Source: a virus
Strand: one strand, 5' to 3'
Virus record (IMG/VR): IMGVR_UViG_3300042566_001512
Coordinates: 124,001-188,000 of that record
Length of the DNA stretch: 64,000 nucleotides
Shown here: piece after piece, positions 35,777 through 44,371 of the stretch
Position numbering within the stretch: the stretch's first letter is position 1
Layout: every line of letters begins with the position of its first letter
Notes under the pieces: model-generated
Databases searched by the model: none
Seen by the model: only the letters and a program-made list of their open reading frames with translations
What the model was told of the DNA's origin: nothing
Made by a program: the position numbers and the translations under genes

Positions 35777-37255
35777 ATGGCCAGTAAAGCAAAAGCTTCA
35801 AATACAAAACAACCCGCCATTGTAGAATCTCCAGTGGGCGCAGTGGTCTACACTGATGGAGGCTGCCGGCCGTCAAAGGGATTTGGCGGTTGGGGTATGC
35901 ACGGATACGTATACAGCGATCAGTCACCTAAAAAGGGTTCTGGTAACGCAAGGCAATATCTGACAGATTTGGGTTATTTACCTAAATCGGAAAACGAAAA
36001 ACCAACAGAGATCAAGCCAATTAGCTACATTGAGGGATACGGTTCTTTCTCTCATGAGGTTACTAACAATATCGCTGAAATAACGGCGGCAGCTAAAGCC
36101 GCGGAATATCTGTGTAAATACGATCTAAAAAAGGTAAACATTCTAACAGACAGTGAACAGGTTATCAAGGCCTCCACCAGTTGGATAGACGTGTGGAAGA
36201 GCAACAACTGGATTAAGTCCGACGGAATGCCCGTAGCTAACCGGGACCATTGGGAGTTTTTGGATAAAAATATCCAAGCCCTTAAAGATAAAGGGACCGA
36301 AGTGTGCTTTAAATGGGTAAGAGGGCACAACGGTAACGACGGAAACGAAAGAGCTGATCAGTTGGCCACCATGGGAGTAATAAACTCCATAGAGGGCTCG
36401 CATCGTAACGAAATAGACCAGCAGCCGGCCGACGGGTACTGGTCACAATCTCACGATAGAAATAGGTTCATAACCCACCGATCCCTATATTTTATCTCTA
36501 GAAGAGAAACCGTCGTACCTGGCGAGTACTATATGGGCAATCACGGGAAAAACGACGAGCTGCTGGCCAAGAGAGCCGCCGATGGCTGCTACGCCTACGT
36601 TAAGGTAAAAACTCCGGACCCGGTAATAGAGATGGCACGTGAGCGCCAAATAAAAGCATGTGAAGGAAATGAGCACATTTTTATTTTAAAGCTTTCTAAA
36701 CTTTTTTCACAGGAAGTTTATAACGACATGATGAAGTGGGGTGAGGCGTGTTTGTATAAAAAGAACACAAACCCCAAGCAGCGCGGGTATTTGAATCTTT
36801 ACTACCTAGACAAAGAAGTAGTTACGGAACAACTGAGTCCGCCGTTGATAGCTATACGGGCCATTGAATCGGTGAACGTGCTAAAGGGTCTTCTTTTGGC
36901 ATGGGAGTCAAAAGATCCAAACATTAACTGCACTGACGTTACTGATTATTTCTATGAAACTGACGATAAGAAGAACAATAAACTAAAGGAGATGTTTATT
37001 TCCGGTTTTATTGGTCTGAGAGTTAAAGTGGACAATTTTACAGGTCAAAAGGACGAAGTCGAACTCACGCTGGGTATCGATATACCGGAGCGAAATACTC
37101 TAAAGCGCCTGGAGAAAGACAAGCCAAAAATGACCGTTATTACTTGGAAAGAATCGGCCGAAATGTACAGATACGCAACTATAATTCAATGCAAAGAAGA
37201 CATTGGCATCTGGGCCGGCATGTATTCTAATTTCAAGATAGTGACTGTGAAATAA
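35777..37255 (+). CDS. RNase H1 with long C-terminal extension
   Basis: The 492-residue protein has an N-terminal RNase H domain (about 20-205) with all catalytic positions: D27 in VVYTDGGCRP, E101 in NNIAEITAA, D125 in ILTDSEQV, H184 in KWVRGHNGNDGN and D194 in ERADQLA. It would cut RNA in RNA-DNA hybrids, for example primers or R-loops. Typical RNase H1 is about 155 residues; here roughly 290 more follow, with no domain I recognise (about 206-492). An insertion (about 45-95) separates the first two motifs. Confidence 0.9.
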   Translation: MASKAKASNTKQPAIVESPVGAVVYTDGGCRPSKGFGGWGMHGYVYSDQSPKKGSGNARQYLTDLGYLPKSENEKPTEIKPISYIEGYGSFSHEVTNNIAEITAAAKAAEYLCKYDLKKVNILTDSEQVIKASTSWIDVWKSNNWIKSDGMPVANRDHWEFLDKNIQALKDKGTEVCFKWVRGHNGNDGNERADQLATMGVINSIEGSHRNEIDQQPADGYWSQSHDRNRFITHRSLYFISRRETVVPGEYYMGNHGKNDELLAKRAADGCYAYVKVKTPDPVIEMARERQIKACEGNEHIFILKLSKLFSQEVYNDMMKWGEACLYKKNTNPKQRGYLNLYYLDKEVVTEQLSPPLIAIRAIESVNVLKGLLLAWESKDPNINCTDVTDYFYETDDKKNNKLKEMFISGFIGLRVKVDNFTGQKDEVELTLGIDIPERNTLKRLEKDKPKMTVITWKESAEMYRYATIIQCKEDIGIWAGMYSNFKIVTVK

Positions 37256-37329
37256 TAATGTAGTCTAGTATATTAGACTGACAAAAAACAAGACGACTTT
37301 TATCGTAATCTAGTTAACAGGAATACAAA

Positions 37330-37758
37330 GTGAATCGCACAAATGCCACCACAGACAACCGAGCAATACAATACATAGTTAATAGACTACCGTCTCACCT
37401 AAAGCGCATCATTTTCCTAGCCAGTATCACTGCCGTAGCAAAGAACTTAAAAGAACCCGACGACGAGTTCATAGGTAAGCTTAATGATTTAATGCAATTA
37501 TCGAACACCGGAAACAACGCACTTAAATTACCAATTTACATTAACAAACTAATCTGGAGTCACAGGGAGTGCATTCAAGAAGAGCTAAACGTGCTCACTA
37601 GTTCCACCTGCGACCCGCAATCCCGTCAACATTGCGTAGACAGAATAAACAGCTTCACCCCTTCCTGGCTTAAATACGCCGACCAAGACACAATCATCGG
37701 AGACCTCAATAGATTGTTTCAAAAGGAAAACAGTCTATTTACTCACACTACAGTATAA
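37330..37758 (+). CDS. Unknown protein, 142 residues
   Basis: Starts at GTG with GGA upstream, 74 bases after the RNase H gene. Mostly helical, with RLPSHLKRIIFLASITAVAKN and a C-terminal NRLFQKENSLF. No recognisable motif. It ends just before a hairpin shared with the convergent gene at 37805. Confidence 0.5.
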   Translation: MNRTNATTDNRAIQYIVNRLPSHLKRIIFLASITAVAKNLKEPDDEFIGKLNDLMQLSNTGNNALKLPIYINKLIWSHRECIQEELNVLTSSTCDPQSRQHCVDRINSFTPSWLKYADQDTIIGDLNRLFQKENSLFTHTTV

Positions 37759-37768
37759 AAACACTCAG

Positions 37769-37801
37769 CATATAGCCCCGGATTTTTTCCGGGGCTATAT
37801 G
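37769..37801. terminator. Bidirectional hairpin terminator
   Basis: Fourteen-base arms CATATAGCCCCGGA and complement around a T5 loop, between convergent genes ending at 37758 and 37805. Confidence 0.85.
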
Positions 37802-37804
37802 GCA

Positions 37805-38653
37805 TCAACCGAATATTTCAGTAATTTTATTTACCGTATTATCAATTGCTGAGCTTAGTCCCAGCGCGCGATAGTAGGTATTGCTAAAGTATTCCATTTC
37901 CTTTGCCACCTGATAAGCGCCTAAGGACAGCCTTTCTGCGGCTTCCGGTCTGGTCTTGGCTCCGTTTCTTTTTATGTTGTCTGCTATTAAAGCTAGATAA
38001 TTAACGCAATGATCTATCTCTTTCTTAAGGGCGTTTCTGTCCACAGATTGAAAGTTATCTATCACTGCTTTTTGCTTCAGTATCACATCCGACCAGTCCG
38101 AATTACGTTGTACTACCTCACCAACCGCGGTTTCGGTTTTGTATGAATCGGCTTTATATAGCGAAGTAAATTTTTCTATTCTTTTGTCTCGTGCTTCTTC
38201 GAGTTTTGAATATTCGAATCTTTTTGATTCTGCTGATAGTGCGGTGTCAGCGTTCGAAAGAAAGCTAGCCAGATATAGGGAGTAAGGAGAAACAACATGT
38301 GCATATAAACCTTTGGCGTATTCGCTGGACTCCAATAGAGCATCTAGCATTGTTAAATATGTGCAATTCATGCCCTCAGGCTTGTAAGCACGCAACTGAC
38401 GAACCTCTGTAAAGGGTATATTGTTTACTAAATCCAGAAATTTCTTGTTTTCTTTGGTAAAAGGCGTTGCCTGTGCGCTGGTATGAAAACCTCGCAATTG
38501 TAAATAATCGCCAGTGTTTCTAAACGCGTTAAAAATATTATTAACAAACAAACCGAAATCACCAACAAAGCCCTCTTGGGCTATTGACTCGATGCTCAGT
38601 TGTCTGCTTAGTATACTCAGGGTAGAGATATCTACTTCTCTGCTTTTTGTCAT
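37805..38653 (-). CDS. Unknown protein, possibly an internal head protein
   Basis: The 282-residue protein is largely helical. Near the N-terminus, SIESIAQEGFVGDF resembles the segment around prohead-protease cleavage sites (small residue, any, Glu) in large phages, which would fit a processed internal capsid protein; this is a weak hint. GAAAGGAAA precedes the start. It is a single minus-strand gene opposite the UvsX-like gene. Confidence 0.45.
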   Translation of the reverse strand: MTKSREVDISTLSILSRQLSIESIAQEGFVGDFGLFVNNIFNAFRNTGDYLQLRGFHTSAQATPFTKENKKFLDLVNNIPFTEVRQLRAYKPEGMNCTYLTMLDALLESSEYAKGLYAHVVSPYSLYLASFLSNADTALSAESKRFEYSKLEEARDKRIEKFTSLYKADSYKTETAVGEVVQRNSDWSDVILKQKAVIDNFQSVDRNALKKEIDHCVNYLALIADNIKRNGAKTRPEAAERLSLGAYQVAKEMEYFSNTYYRALGLSSAIDNTVNKITEIFG

Positions 38654-38817
38654 ATATGTTTTCCTTTCACAGAACGCTTGATTTTTAATTGAGTTTTTAA
38701 ACCGCTAGCACAGACACACCATTTATGAAAGAAGCCCTTTATTGCTCTGTAAAAATATAGTTACGTGTGATAGTTTGTAAGAGAATCCCATTTAACTAAA
38801 AGAAAGTCAACCCTATC

Positions 38818-40266
38818 ATGCAAGATTTTAATTTTGACATATCTTCTGCATTTGAAGAAGCTCCCGCAATTAAACCATACATCAACATCGGCTCTTTGCT
38901 AGATATCCCTACTGGTGTATTCATAAAAGGAAAATATGGGGAACACATTCTAAATGGGGGCTTGGGTTTTATAACTGGAGTAGTTGGTATTGGTAACAAT
39001 TTCAAATCCACAGTTATGCATTACATGATGCTTTCGGCCATGGATCGCTTCCCCAAGTCAAAAGCTAACACTTATGACACCGAGATTAACATTCAACAAG
39101 CTCGCCTACAGGCTCTCTCTTATAGCTTTGAGACGTTCAAGGCCCGTAGAATCATCGATGAGGGTATTTGGACGGTAACTGATAAAACCGTCTACTACGC
39201 TAACGAGTGGTACGAGCAGTGGAAGAAGTTCATGAATAGCAAGATCAGTAACGCTTCTAAGTTTACTGTGGAGCTACCTTTCCTAGACACAAAGAAGAGC
39301 GACGGAACTTGTCTGAAGTTTGTATACCCTACATTTTCTCAGGTCGATAGCTTCTCTGAGTTTGAGACAGAGGACGTGGCCAATATTCAGAACAACAACG
39401 AACTGGGCGATTCGGGCGGTAACACCATCCACATGCGTCAAGGTCTCTCCAAGGTGCGGTTCCTATCCGATATCCCTAAGCTGATCGCTAAGGGATTTAA
39501 CCCTATGATGATGACTGCTCACATCGGTAAAGACATTCCAATGGATCCTCGTGCCGCACCGGTCAAGAAGCTCCAGTTCCTAAAGAATGGAGATAAGATC
39601 AAGGGCGTGACTGATAAGTTCATGTTCTTGACTTCTGCTTGCTGGCAGTGCTCTTCTGCTGTACCGTTTACTAACGATACGACTAAAGCACCTGAATATC
39701 CACGTAGTCCTGAGGACGATATGAAAGGCGATACGGATCTGAATATCGTAACGCTTACCTTGCTACGCAATAAGAACGGTGTTACGGGTTTGAATATCCA
39801 ACTACTAGTTTCTCAACGTGAAGGGGTGTTGGCTCCATTGAGTGAATTCCATTACATCAAAACGAATGGGCGGTATGGCATTGATGGCACGCTGCAGCAT
39901 TTCTATCTGGATTTATTGCCAGATGTAAAGATCTCTCGCACTACAGTGCGATCTAAGATCAATGAAGTACCGGCACTACGTCGCGCTCTTAATATCACGG
40001 CAGAGATGTGTCAAATGAGCTTGATACATGATTACGAAAAAGGATTCATTTGCACGCCTAAAGAGCTATACAACGATTTGATCGCCAAGGGATATGATTG
40101 GGACGTCTTGCTCAATACTCGTGGATGGTATACTGCCGAGAATGATAAGCACAAGATCCCTTTTCTGTCCACGTATGACCTGTGTTCCATCCGAGCGGGT
40201 ACGTACCATCCCTATTGGCTAGAAGATGACAAGAAGACTATCAAGAAGAAATTCATTGTATCCTAA
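38818..40266 (+). CDS. UvsX/RecA-like recombinase
   Basis: The 482-residue protein has a RecA-type core: GLGFITGVVGIGNNFKST (48-65) ends in a nucleotide-binding loop with F before K-S-T, the variant seen in T4 UvsX (SFKS) rather than GKT. Residues after it (NTYDTEINI, 82-90) correspond to the UvsX segment with the catalytic glutamate. The C-terminus (NTRGWYTAEND) resembles the UvsX end. It would form strand-exchange filaments for recombination-dependent replication with the gp46-like ATPase. Codons are clearly more GC-rich than those of neighbours. Confidence 0.75.
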   Translation: MQDFNFDISSAFEEAPAIKPYINIGSLLDIPTGVFIKGKYGEHILNGGLGFITGVVGIGNNFKSTVMHYMMLSAMDRFPKSKANTYDTEINIQQARLQALSYSFETFKARRIIDEGIWTVTDKTVYYANEWYEQWKKFMNSKISNASKFTVELPFLDTKKSDGTCLKFVYPTFSQVDSFSEFETEDVANIQNNNELGDSGGNTIHMRQGLSKVRFLSDIPKLIAKGFNPMMMTAHIGKDIPMDPRAAPVKKLQFLKNGDKIKGVTDKFMFLTSACWQCSSAVPFTNDTTKAPEYPRSPEDDMKGDTDLNIVTLTLLRNKNGVTGLNIQLLVSQREGVLAPLSEFHYIKTNGRYGIDGTLQHFYLDLLPDVKISRTTVRSKINEVPALRRALNITAEMCQMSLIHDYEKGFICTPKELYNDLIAKGYDWDVLLNTRGWYTAENDKHKIPFLSTYDLCSIRAGTYHPYWLEDDKKTIKKKFIVS

Positions 40267-40314
40267 CACCAAAGTTGACCTGCATCAGTCAGGGCGGCCG
40301 CAGAGTTAAACACC

Positions 40315-40551
40315 ATGAACAAAAGGCAACGATTCAAGAATAGAGCCAATGCTGCAGAACTGTCCCGCGTCGTTCGAGACAAGCGACTCGCACAGCACAC
40401 CTGCGAGAACTGTGGAGAAAAAGGAGGCCACTGGGTGGTCACTAAGCAACTGTCCTTGCAAGCAATAATTACCGGAGCCGACGACAGCGAAGGGTTTTGG
40501 ATTTGCCCGATGCTGTATGGGCCTGATGGTCTGAGGCTCGATTGCGTTTAA
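40315..40551 (+). CDS. Small zinc-ribbon-like protein
   Basis: The 78-residue protein has CENC at 30-33 followed by GEKGGHWV, and C64 and C77 in a C-terminal FWICPMLYGPDGLRLDC, so four cysteines could bind zinc. The N-terminus is very basic (MNKRQRFKNRANAAELSRVVRDKR). Small proteins with this CxxC-GHWV-WxCP pattern occur in many phages without known function; nucleic-acid binding is likely. GC-rich like the preceding gene. Confidence 0.6.
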   Translation: MNKRQRFKNRANAAELSRVVRDKRLAQHTCENCGEKGGHWVVTKQLSLQAIITGADDSEGFWICPMLYGPDGLRLDCV

Positions 40552-40764
40552 CACCACAAGTAAACGACCCTAGTAGGGTAGCTGCATAGTGCCCGGTTTG
40601 ATCACGAGGATCGGCCTTACTGCTAAGGATATTCACTTGAAAAAGACAATCTAAACCATTCTCGTGGCAGCCTCAAAGCAAGCGCGAGTAAGTAGCCACT
40701 CGATGACTCATCTCTATAAACGCTGGCTACGTTAACACCTAAAACTTAAAGGTAGAAGGTATCT

Positions 40765-41103
40765 ATGGGCAGTTTAATTGAGAAAAAACCCACGTATGCT
40801 CCAGCGTACTTAGTGGGTATCTATCCCGCGCTAGCCGCTAAGGCAAAAGAGCTAGGATATGCATTAGCGCTGCACGGGAGTCTACAGCGTGACTTAGATG
40901 TAATTGCCGTGCCCTGGACAGATAAAGCTGCAGATCCTGCAGTGCTACTCAAAGCAATGTGCGATGAGTTTGATGTGAAAACTAATAATCGAGACGAATT
41001 ACCCGAAATTAAACCGCACGGTAGACTAGCTTGGTCTATACCACTTTGGTGGGGAGCTTATATTGATCTTTCAATAATCCCCCCAATAAAAACACAAATG
41101 TAG
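40765..41103 (+). CDS. Nucleotidyltransferase-fold-like small protein
   Basis: The 112-residue protein contains ALALHGSLQRDLDVIAVPW (33-51), resembling the minimal nucleotidyltransferase pattern: a Gly-Ser (38-39) followed by two spaced aspartates (D43, D45). A Trp-rich end (LAWSIPLWWGAYIDLS) supplies a third possible acidic residue. Proteins of this look are widespread in phages, with no established role, and may not be catalytic. AGAAGG lies upstream. Confidence 0.5.
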   Translation: MGSLIEKKPTYAPAYLVGIYPALAAKAKELGYALALHGSLQRDLDVIAVPWTDKAADPAVLLKAMCDEFDVKTNNRDELPEIKPHGRLAWSIPLWWGAYIDLSIIPPIKTQM

Positions 41104-41160
41104 TGACAGATAGTTAGCATAAGAAAAACTCAATCAATTGGAATATCGAAAGAATTAAAA

Positions 41161-41478
41161 ATGAACACAAATCCTTTTCCGGAACATCAACCAGGCGACA
41201 CTGACCTTGTGGCGGAGGTCAGTAAGCTATTAAAAGAAGCCGGACACAGTAATCCATTTAGCTGGGAGCAACAGTTGGGAGTTGTTGACTCTCACCGAAT
41301 AGGGCCAAAACTGCAGCGGTTCCTTATAAACCGTTACTGGAGGCTCAAGATGGGTCTATGCCGGGCCGATTCAACTATGGAGAGATATTGCCTCATAGAG
41401 TCCGGTGAAGATAAAGATTACTTAGAAATATTCAAGGTAAACATTCTTCCTTTTATTATTAAAAACAATGTAGGTTAA
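41161..41478 (+). CDS. Unknown protein, 105 residues
   Basis: Acidic N-terminal half and a helical middle (GPKLQRFLINRYWRLKMG). No motif recognised. It sits in a run of small plus-strand genes. Confidence 0.5.
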   Translation: MNTNPFPEHQPGDTDLVAEVSKLLKEAGHSNPFSWEQQLGVVDSHRIGPKLQRFLINRYWRLKMGLCRADSTMERYCLIESGEDKDYLEIFKVNILPFIIKNNVG

Positions 41479-41485
41479 TAAAAAA

Positions 41486-42049
41486 ATGTATTTCAAAATA
41501 AATACAACCATGAAGTCCCAGGTGCCAGCAACCTTTAACATGGGAAATTTATTTTATAATTTAAAAGGTTCCGATCAGCGGCTGCTGAGTATAGTAAAGT
41601 TTATTAAAAGTAAAAATATATTGGACTACAGAATAACGGCTAAGGAAGATATAAATAAATGTGGCAGCTTTTGCGATATAAGTTTAGATTTGGTATATTT
41701 ACTTTTTGACTCTATAAACTTCCATCAGTTATTTGATTTAGAAAAAGAATCCGATATCTTGGATGCCAAGATAGCCGTTTATAACGATCTGGTTTCGCAT
41801 TATAAATTTGATCTTATTCAAGAATATCAAGATTCAAAAGTCAATAGTAGAGAAGATTATAACTTTAAGATTTCAGTGTTCTTAAAGCCCCTGATTTTTA
41901 GATGCATTAAACTACACGTCGCATCCTCTCCCTATAATACCGAACAAGAGGGAGTATATAGCTTTTGGGAAATGGTAGACCACTATATATTTGTGAATAA
42001 AACTTCTCATCACCTAAAATCGCTAAAAACCTTCCAAGCGAATAAGTGA
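41486..42049 (+). CDS. Unknown protein, 187 residues
   Basis: Seven bases after the previous gene; a second ATG at 41510 is an alternative start. AT-rich codons (ATA, AAA, AAT) contrast with the GC-rich genes at 38.8-40.6 kb. Helical, charged, no membrane segment. No family recognised. Confidence 0.5.
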   Translation: MYFKINTTMKSQVPATFNMGNLFYNLKGSDQRLLSIVKFIKSKNILDYRITAKEDINKCGSFCDISLDLVYLLFDSINFHQLFDLEKESDILDAKIAVYNDLVSHYKFDLIQEYQDSKVNSREDYNFKISVFLKPLIFRCIKLHVASSPYNTEQEGVYSFWEMVDHYIFVNKTSHHLKSLKTFQANK

Positions 42050-42075
42050 AAATAAGATAATAAAAAAGGATTAAT

Positions 42076-42738
42076 ATGTCTAATAGACAGCAAACAGAAA
42101 ACTTCATAATTGAATATATATCAAAATTGACAGGGCCTGTAAACGTTGGCCTTTATAAAAATAAATTTTCTAAAATGTCAGATGAAGAGTTTGACTCTTT
42201 TATGCGAGATTTGAGAGACAAAAAACAAAGACTGTGTGTCATTGATGCTAACTTTGGTCCAGAGAGACTGAGCGTAAAAAACAACATACAAGTCGCAAAA
42301 GAACTAGGAAAATCATTATTTCAGAGAGTGTGGGTAACTCAAGAACCCGGAAAGCCTTCTTATCTTACCCCCAACGAATACATAGTGACTATAATGCCTT
42401 TGAGAAGGCAGGCCCAGCTACTGTCAAAAAAGGTATCTATACCAGAAGACAATAATTCGGTTGATGATTTTACTGGTCAGCCAACTGGTAAATCAAAGGG
42501 TAGTAAAATATCCTATCCCGAGACACAGGTACTTGCGTCTTTTGGTTTAAACAACTCTATTACTGAGCTTCTAAAGTATAGAGGGGGTGACGAGCGAGGC
42601 TTTGCCGCCATGAACACCATGATAGATCGCACCGGCCAAGTAAATCTAAAAACCATTGAACCTTATGCGGGCGGAGTAAAGTCTACCCAAACACTAAAGA
42701 GCCTCATGACGGCGATGCACTTTAATGTCACAATTTAA
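42076..42738 (+). CDS. RNA polymerase beta subunit, C-terminal part (phage-encoded)
   Basis: The 220-residue protein matches the end of bacterial RpoB in order and spacing: an SVDDFTGQPTGKSKGSKISY segment (about 133-152) corresponds to the RpoB switch and clamp-connecting region, then PETQVLASFGLNNSITELL aligns with the [20 protein letters not shown] helix, and the final LKSLMTAMHFNVTI with the last RpoB helix. The rest of beta must be encoded elsewhere, as in phiKZ-type split polymerases. AAAAGGA precedes the start. The matching beta-prime gene is at 60714. Confidence 0.8.
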   Translation: MSNRQQTENFIIEYISKLTGPVNVGLYKNKFSKMSDEEFDSFMRDLRDKKQRLCVIDANFGPERLSVKNNIQVAKELGKSLFQRVWVTQEPGKPSYLTPNEYIVTIMPLRRQAQLLSKKVSIPEDNNSVDDFTGQPTGKSKGSKISYPETQVLASFGLNNSITELLKYRGGDERGFAAMNTMIDRTGQVNLKTIEPYAGGVKSTQTLKSLMTAMHFNVTI

Positions 42739-42746
42739 AACTAAAA

Positions 42747-42784
42747 ATATATCGCACCGAAAGCGGCATTTCGGTGCGATATAT
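42747..42784. terminator. Hairpin
   Basis: Sixteen-base arms ATATATCGCACCGAAA and complement with a 6-base loop, 8 bases after the beta gene. Confidence 0.8.
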
Positions 42785-42826
42785 GATTTTTTTCTTTTAC
42801 ACGATATTTTTAAGGAGTAAATCAAC

Positions 42827-43642
42827 ATGAAAACGTACGGATTAAACGACAGCGGCCCAGAAGTGTTACGGCTTCAAAGATATATGAACGAGGTGTTTTT
42901 GGCCGATAATCGCCCCGACGGTGTTCTGGGTAAAGTGACACAGGCCACGCTTAAAAGACTGCAAATTAAATTAGGTATCGTTGAAGACGATGAAAGCGGT
43001 CCTTGTTACGGACCCGTTACACAAAGCAAAGTCCTTGACTTCATAAACAAGAAATATTTAACAGAAGAAGATTTTCAAAGAGCATCCGTGAAATCTGGGT
43101 TAGAGGTAAACATAGTAAAAGCGGTAACTGAAGTGGAGGCTGTTCAGTTCGGCTTTTTCAGCACCGGGGCTCCGGTGGTTCTGTTTGAGAGGCACCACTT
43201 CTACAGACTAGTGCGCAACTTAAAAGGAACCCCTTTTGCAAACAAACTGTCAATTGACAATCCGGACATTTGCTCGCCAGAACCGGGAGGGTACGTAGGC
43301 GGGAAAAGAGAATTACTGAGGCTAAATAAAGCCAGAGCCATAGACGATGAAGCCGCATTAAAATCTGCATCGTACGGGCTATTCCAAATAATGGGGTTTA
43401 ACCACGAGCAAGCCGGCTACGACACCGTTAGAAAATACTACAATGCAATGTGTCAAAGCGAAGACAACCAGTTGGATGCCTTTGTTAATTATCTAATTTC
43501 AGACAAAGATAAAACGCTTATTACCAGTCTAAAGAAAAAAGACTTTGCTTCGTTTGCAAGGGAGTATAACGGCTCTGCATACAAGAAAAATAATTACGAC
43601 GTTAAAATTCTTAACGCTTATAATAAATTATCTAGTGTTTAA
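42827..43642 (+). CDS. Endolysin: peptidoglycan-binding domain plus N-acetylmuramidase
   Basis: The 271-residue protein has an N-terminal peptidoglycan-binding module (about 1-75, LNDSGPEVLRLQRYMNEV and DGVLGKVTQATL) and a C-terminal DUF3380-type muramidase (about 95-270) with VTEVEAVQFGF (E102/E104 are candidates for the catalytic acid), LFERHHFYRL, SASYGLFQIMGFNH and FAREYNGSAY. It would cleave glycan strands at lysis. No signal peptide is visible, so a holin or other export is needed. TAAGGAG precedes the ATG. Confidence 0.93.
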   Translation: MKTYGLNDSGPEVLRLQRYMNEVFLADNRPDGVLGKVTQATLKRLQIKLGIVEDDESGPCYGPVTQSKVLDFINKKYLTEEDFQRASVKSGLEVNIVKAVTEVEAVQFGFFSTGAPVVLFERHHFYRLVRNLKGTPFANKLSIDNPDICSPEPGGYVGGKRELLRLNKARAIDDEAALKSASYGLFQIMGFNHEQAGYDTVRKYYNAMCQSEDNQLDAFVNYLISDKDKTLITSLKKKDFASFAREYNGSAYKKNNYDVKILNAYNKLSSV

Positions 43643-43660
43643 ATATTCAATTTAATTAAA

Positions 43661-43712
43661 ATATACAGTCATAAATGGGTACCTGCCACGGTACCCATTT
43701 ATGACTGTATAT
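43661..43712. terminator. 23-bp perfect hairpin upstream of small-ORF cassette 3
   Basis: A 23-bp perfect stem (43661-43683 with 43690-43712), including CATAAATGGGTACC, around a 6-base loop. It separates the endolysin from the conserved element 18 bases on. Confidence 0.85.
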
Positions 43713-43730
43713 ACCGATTCCAAATAATTT

Positions 43731-43772
43731 CAGTCACATATATCTAAGGTGAATAGAAGCAATAGTGTTTCT
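43731..43772 (+). promoter_or_regulatory. Conserved 42-nt element, copy 3
   Basis: Differs from copy 1 by a single base in 42 (CTAAGG for CTAAGC), and ends in AGAAGCAATAGTGTTTCT (43755-43772). A small-protein gene with a good ribosome site starts 27 bases later. The near identity of copies 1 and 3, more than 42 kb apart, argues for selection or recent duplication. Confidence 0.7.
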
Positions 43773-43799
43773 ATATATTTTATACTCGGAAAGAATATC

Positions 43800-44030
43800 A
43801 TGACTGCTGTTTATAAATTGACAATTGCCGCCATTTGCCTGCTTATCGCCAACAAGCTAGATTCCGTAATCCGCACAAACGAGCAGGCGGCTCTTTGTCA
43901 GGCGGCAAAGGAAGACGATGCTCAAGTCTCCAAACGTTGTGAAAAAGCGCTGCTGGCGGCAACGCACATTAAAAAGAATATCCTCTTAGGGATTCTCAGC
44001 GGCAGCGGATCGAGCAAGCGATCCAAATGA
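43800..44030 (+). CDS. Small membrane-anchored protein, 76 residues, cassette 3
   Basis: The ATG at 43800 has GGAAAG upstream; an in-frame GTG at 43749 lies inside the conserved element and is unlikely to be used. The N-terminus (MTAVYKLTIAAICLLIANK) is a signal peptide or transmembrane segment, followed by a charged part with two cysteines and a second hydrophobic stretch (HIKKNILLGILSGSG). GC-rich codons. Its stop overlaps the next ATG (ATGA). Function unknown. Confidence 0.6.
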   Translation: MTAVYKLTIAAICLLIANKLDSVIRTNEQAALCQAAKEDDAQVSKRCEKALLAATHIKKNILLGILSGSGSSKRSK

Positions 44031-44128
44031 TCGCAGATGTTGCTAATTACTTGACCATCGAAGTTCAGCTGGAAAATATTAAAAAGGCAGATTCGATAAT
44101 TGTGAGCGTGTATGAAGAAATCGTGTAA
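44027..44128 (+). CDS. Small protein, 33 residues, cassette 3
   Basis: Starts in an ATGA overlap with the membrane protein gene, so it is probably translationally coupled. The acidic product (MIADVANYLTIEVQLENIKK at the start) could form one helix. The terminator begins three bases after its stop, which makes a two-gene unit. Confidence 0.5.
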   Translation: MIADVANYLTIEVQLENIKKADSIIVSVYEEIV

Positions 44129-44131
44129 AGC

Positions 44132-44168
44132 ATAGACAGTGAGCTGGGAATCCCAGCTCACTGTCTAT
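44132..44168 (+). terminator. Terminator closing cassette 3
   Basis: Eighteen-base arms ATAGACAGTGAGCTGGGA and complement with one loop base, followed shortly by a T7 run. Confidence 0.85.
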
Positions 44169-44371
44169 ATGTTTTTTTGATTATTATACAAAAAATAATA
44201 ATTTAACTTACTTTGTGAATGACCTGTTTCTAAATAGTTACAAACCCATATAACTACAGTAGTAAAGGATATATAACTTTACTAAAGTGCAAAATTTAAT
44301 GTCCCCGTAAATTATAAACAATGTTCAACGTATCTTTTTGAATATAAATACTTTTTATTAAGGAAAACATC

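Noticed and set aside
40560-40764. Possible tRNA or small RNA in the gap between small genes
   Set aside because: The stretch has GC-rich patches but I could not fold a cloverleaf or find a T-arm signature with matching acceptor stem.
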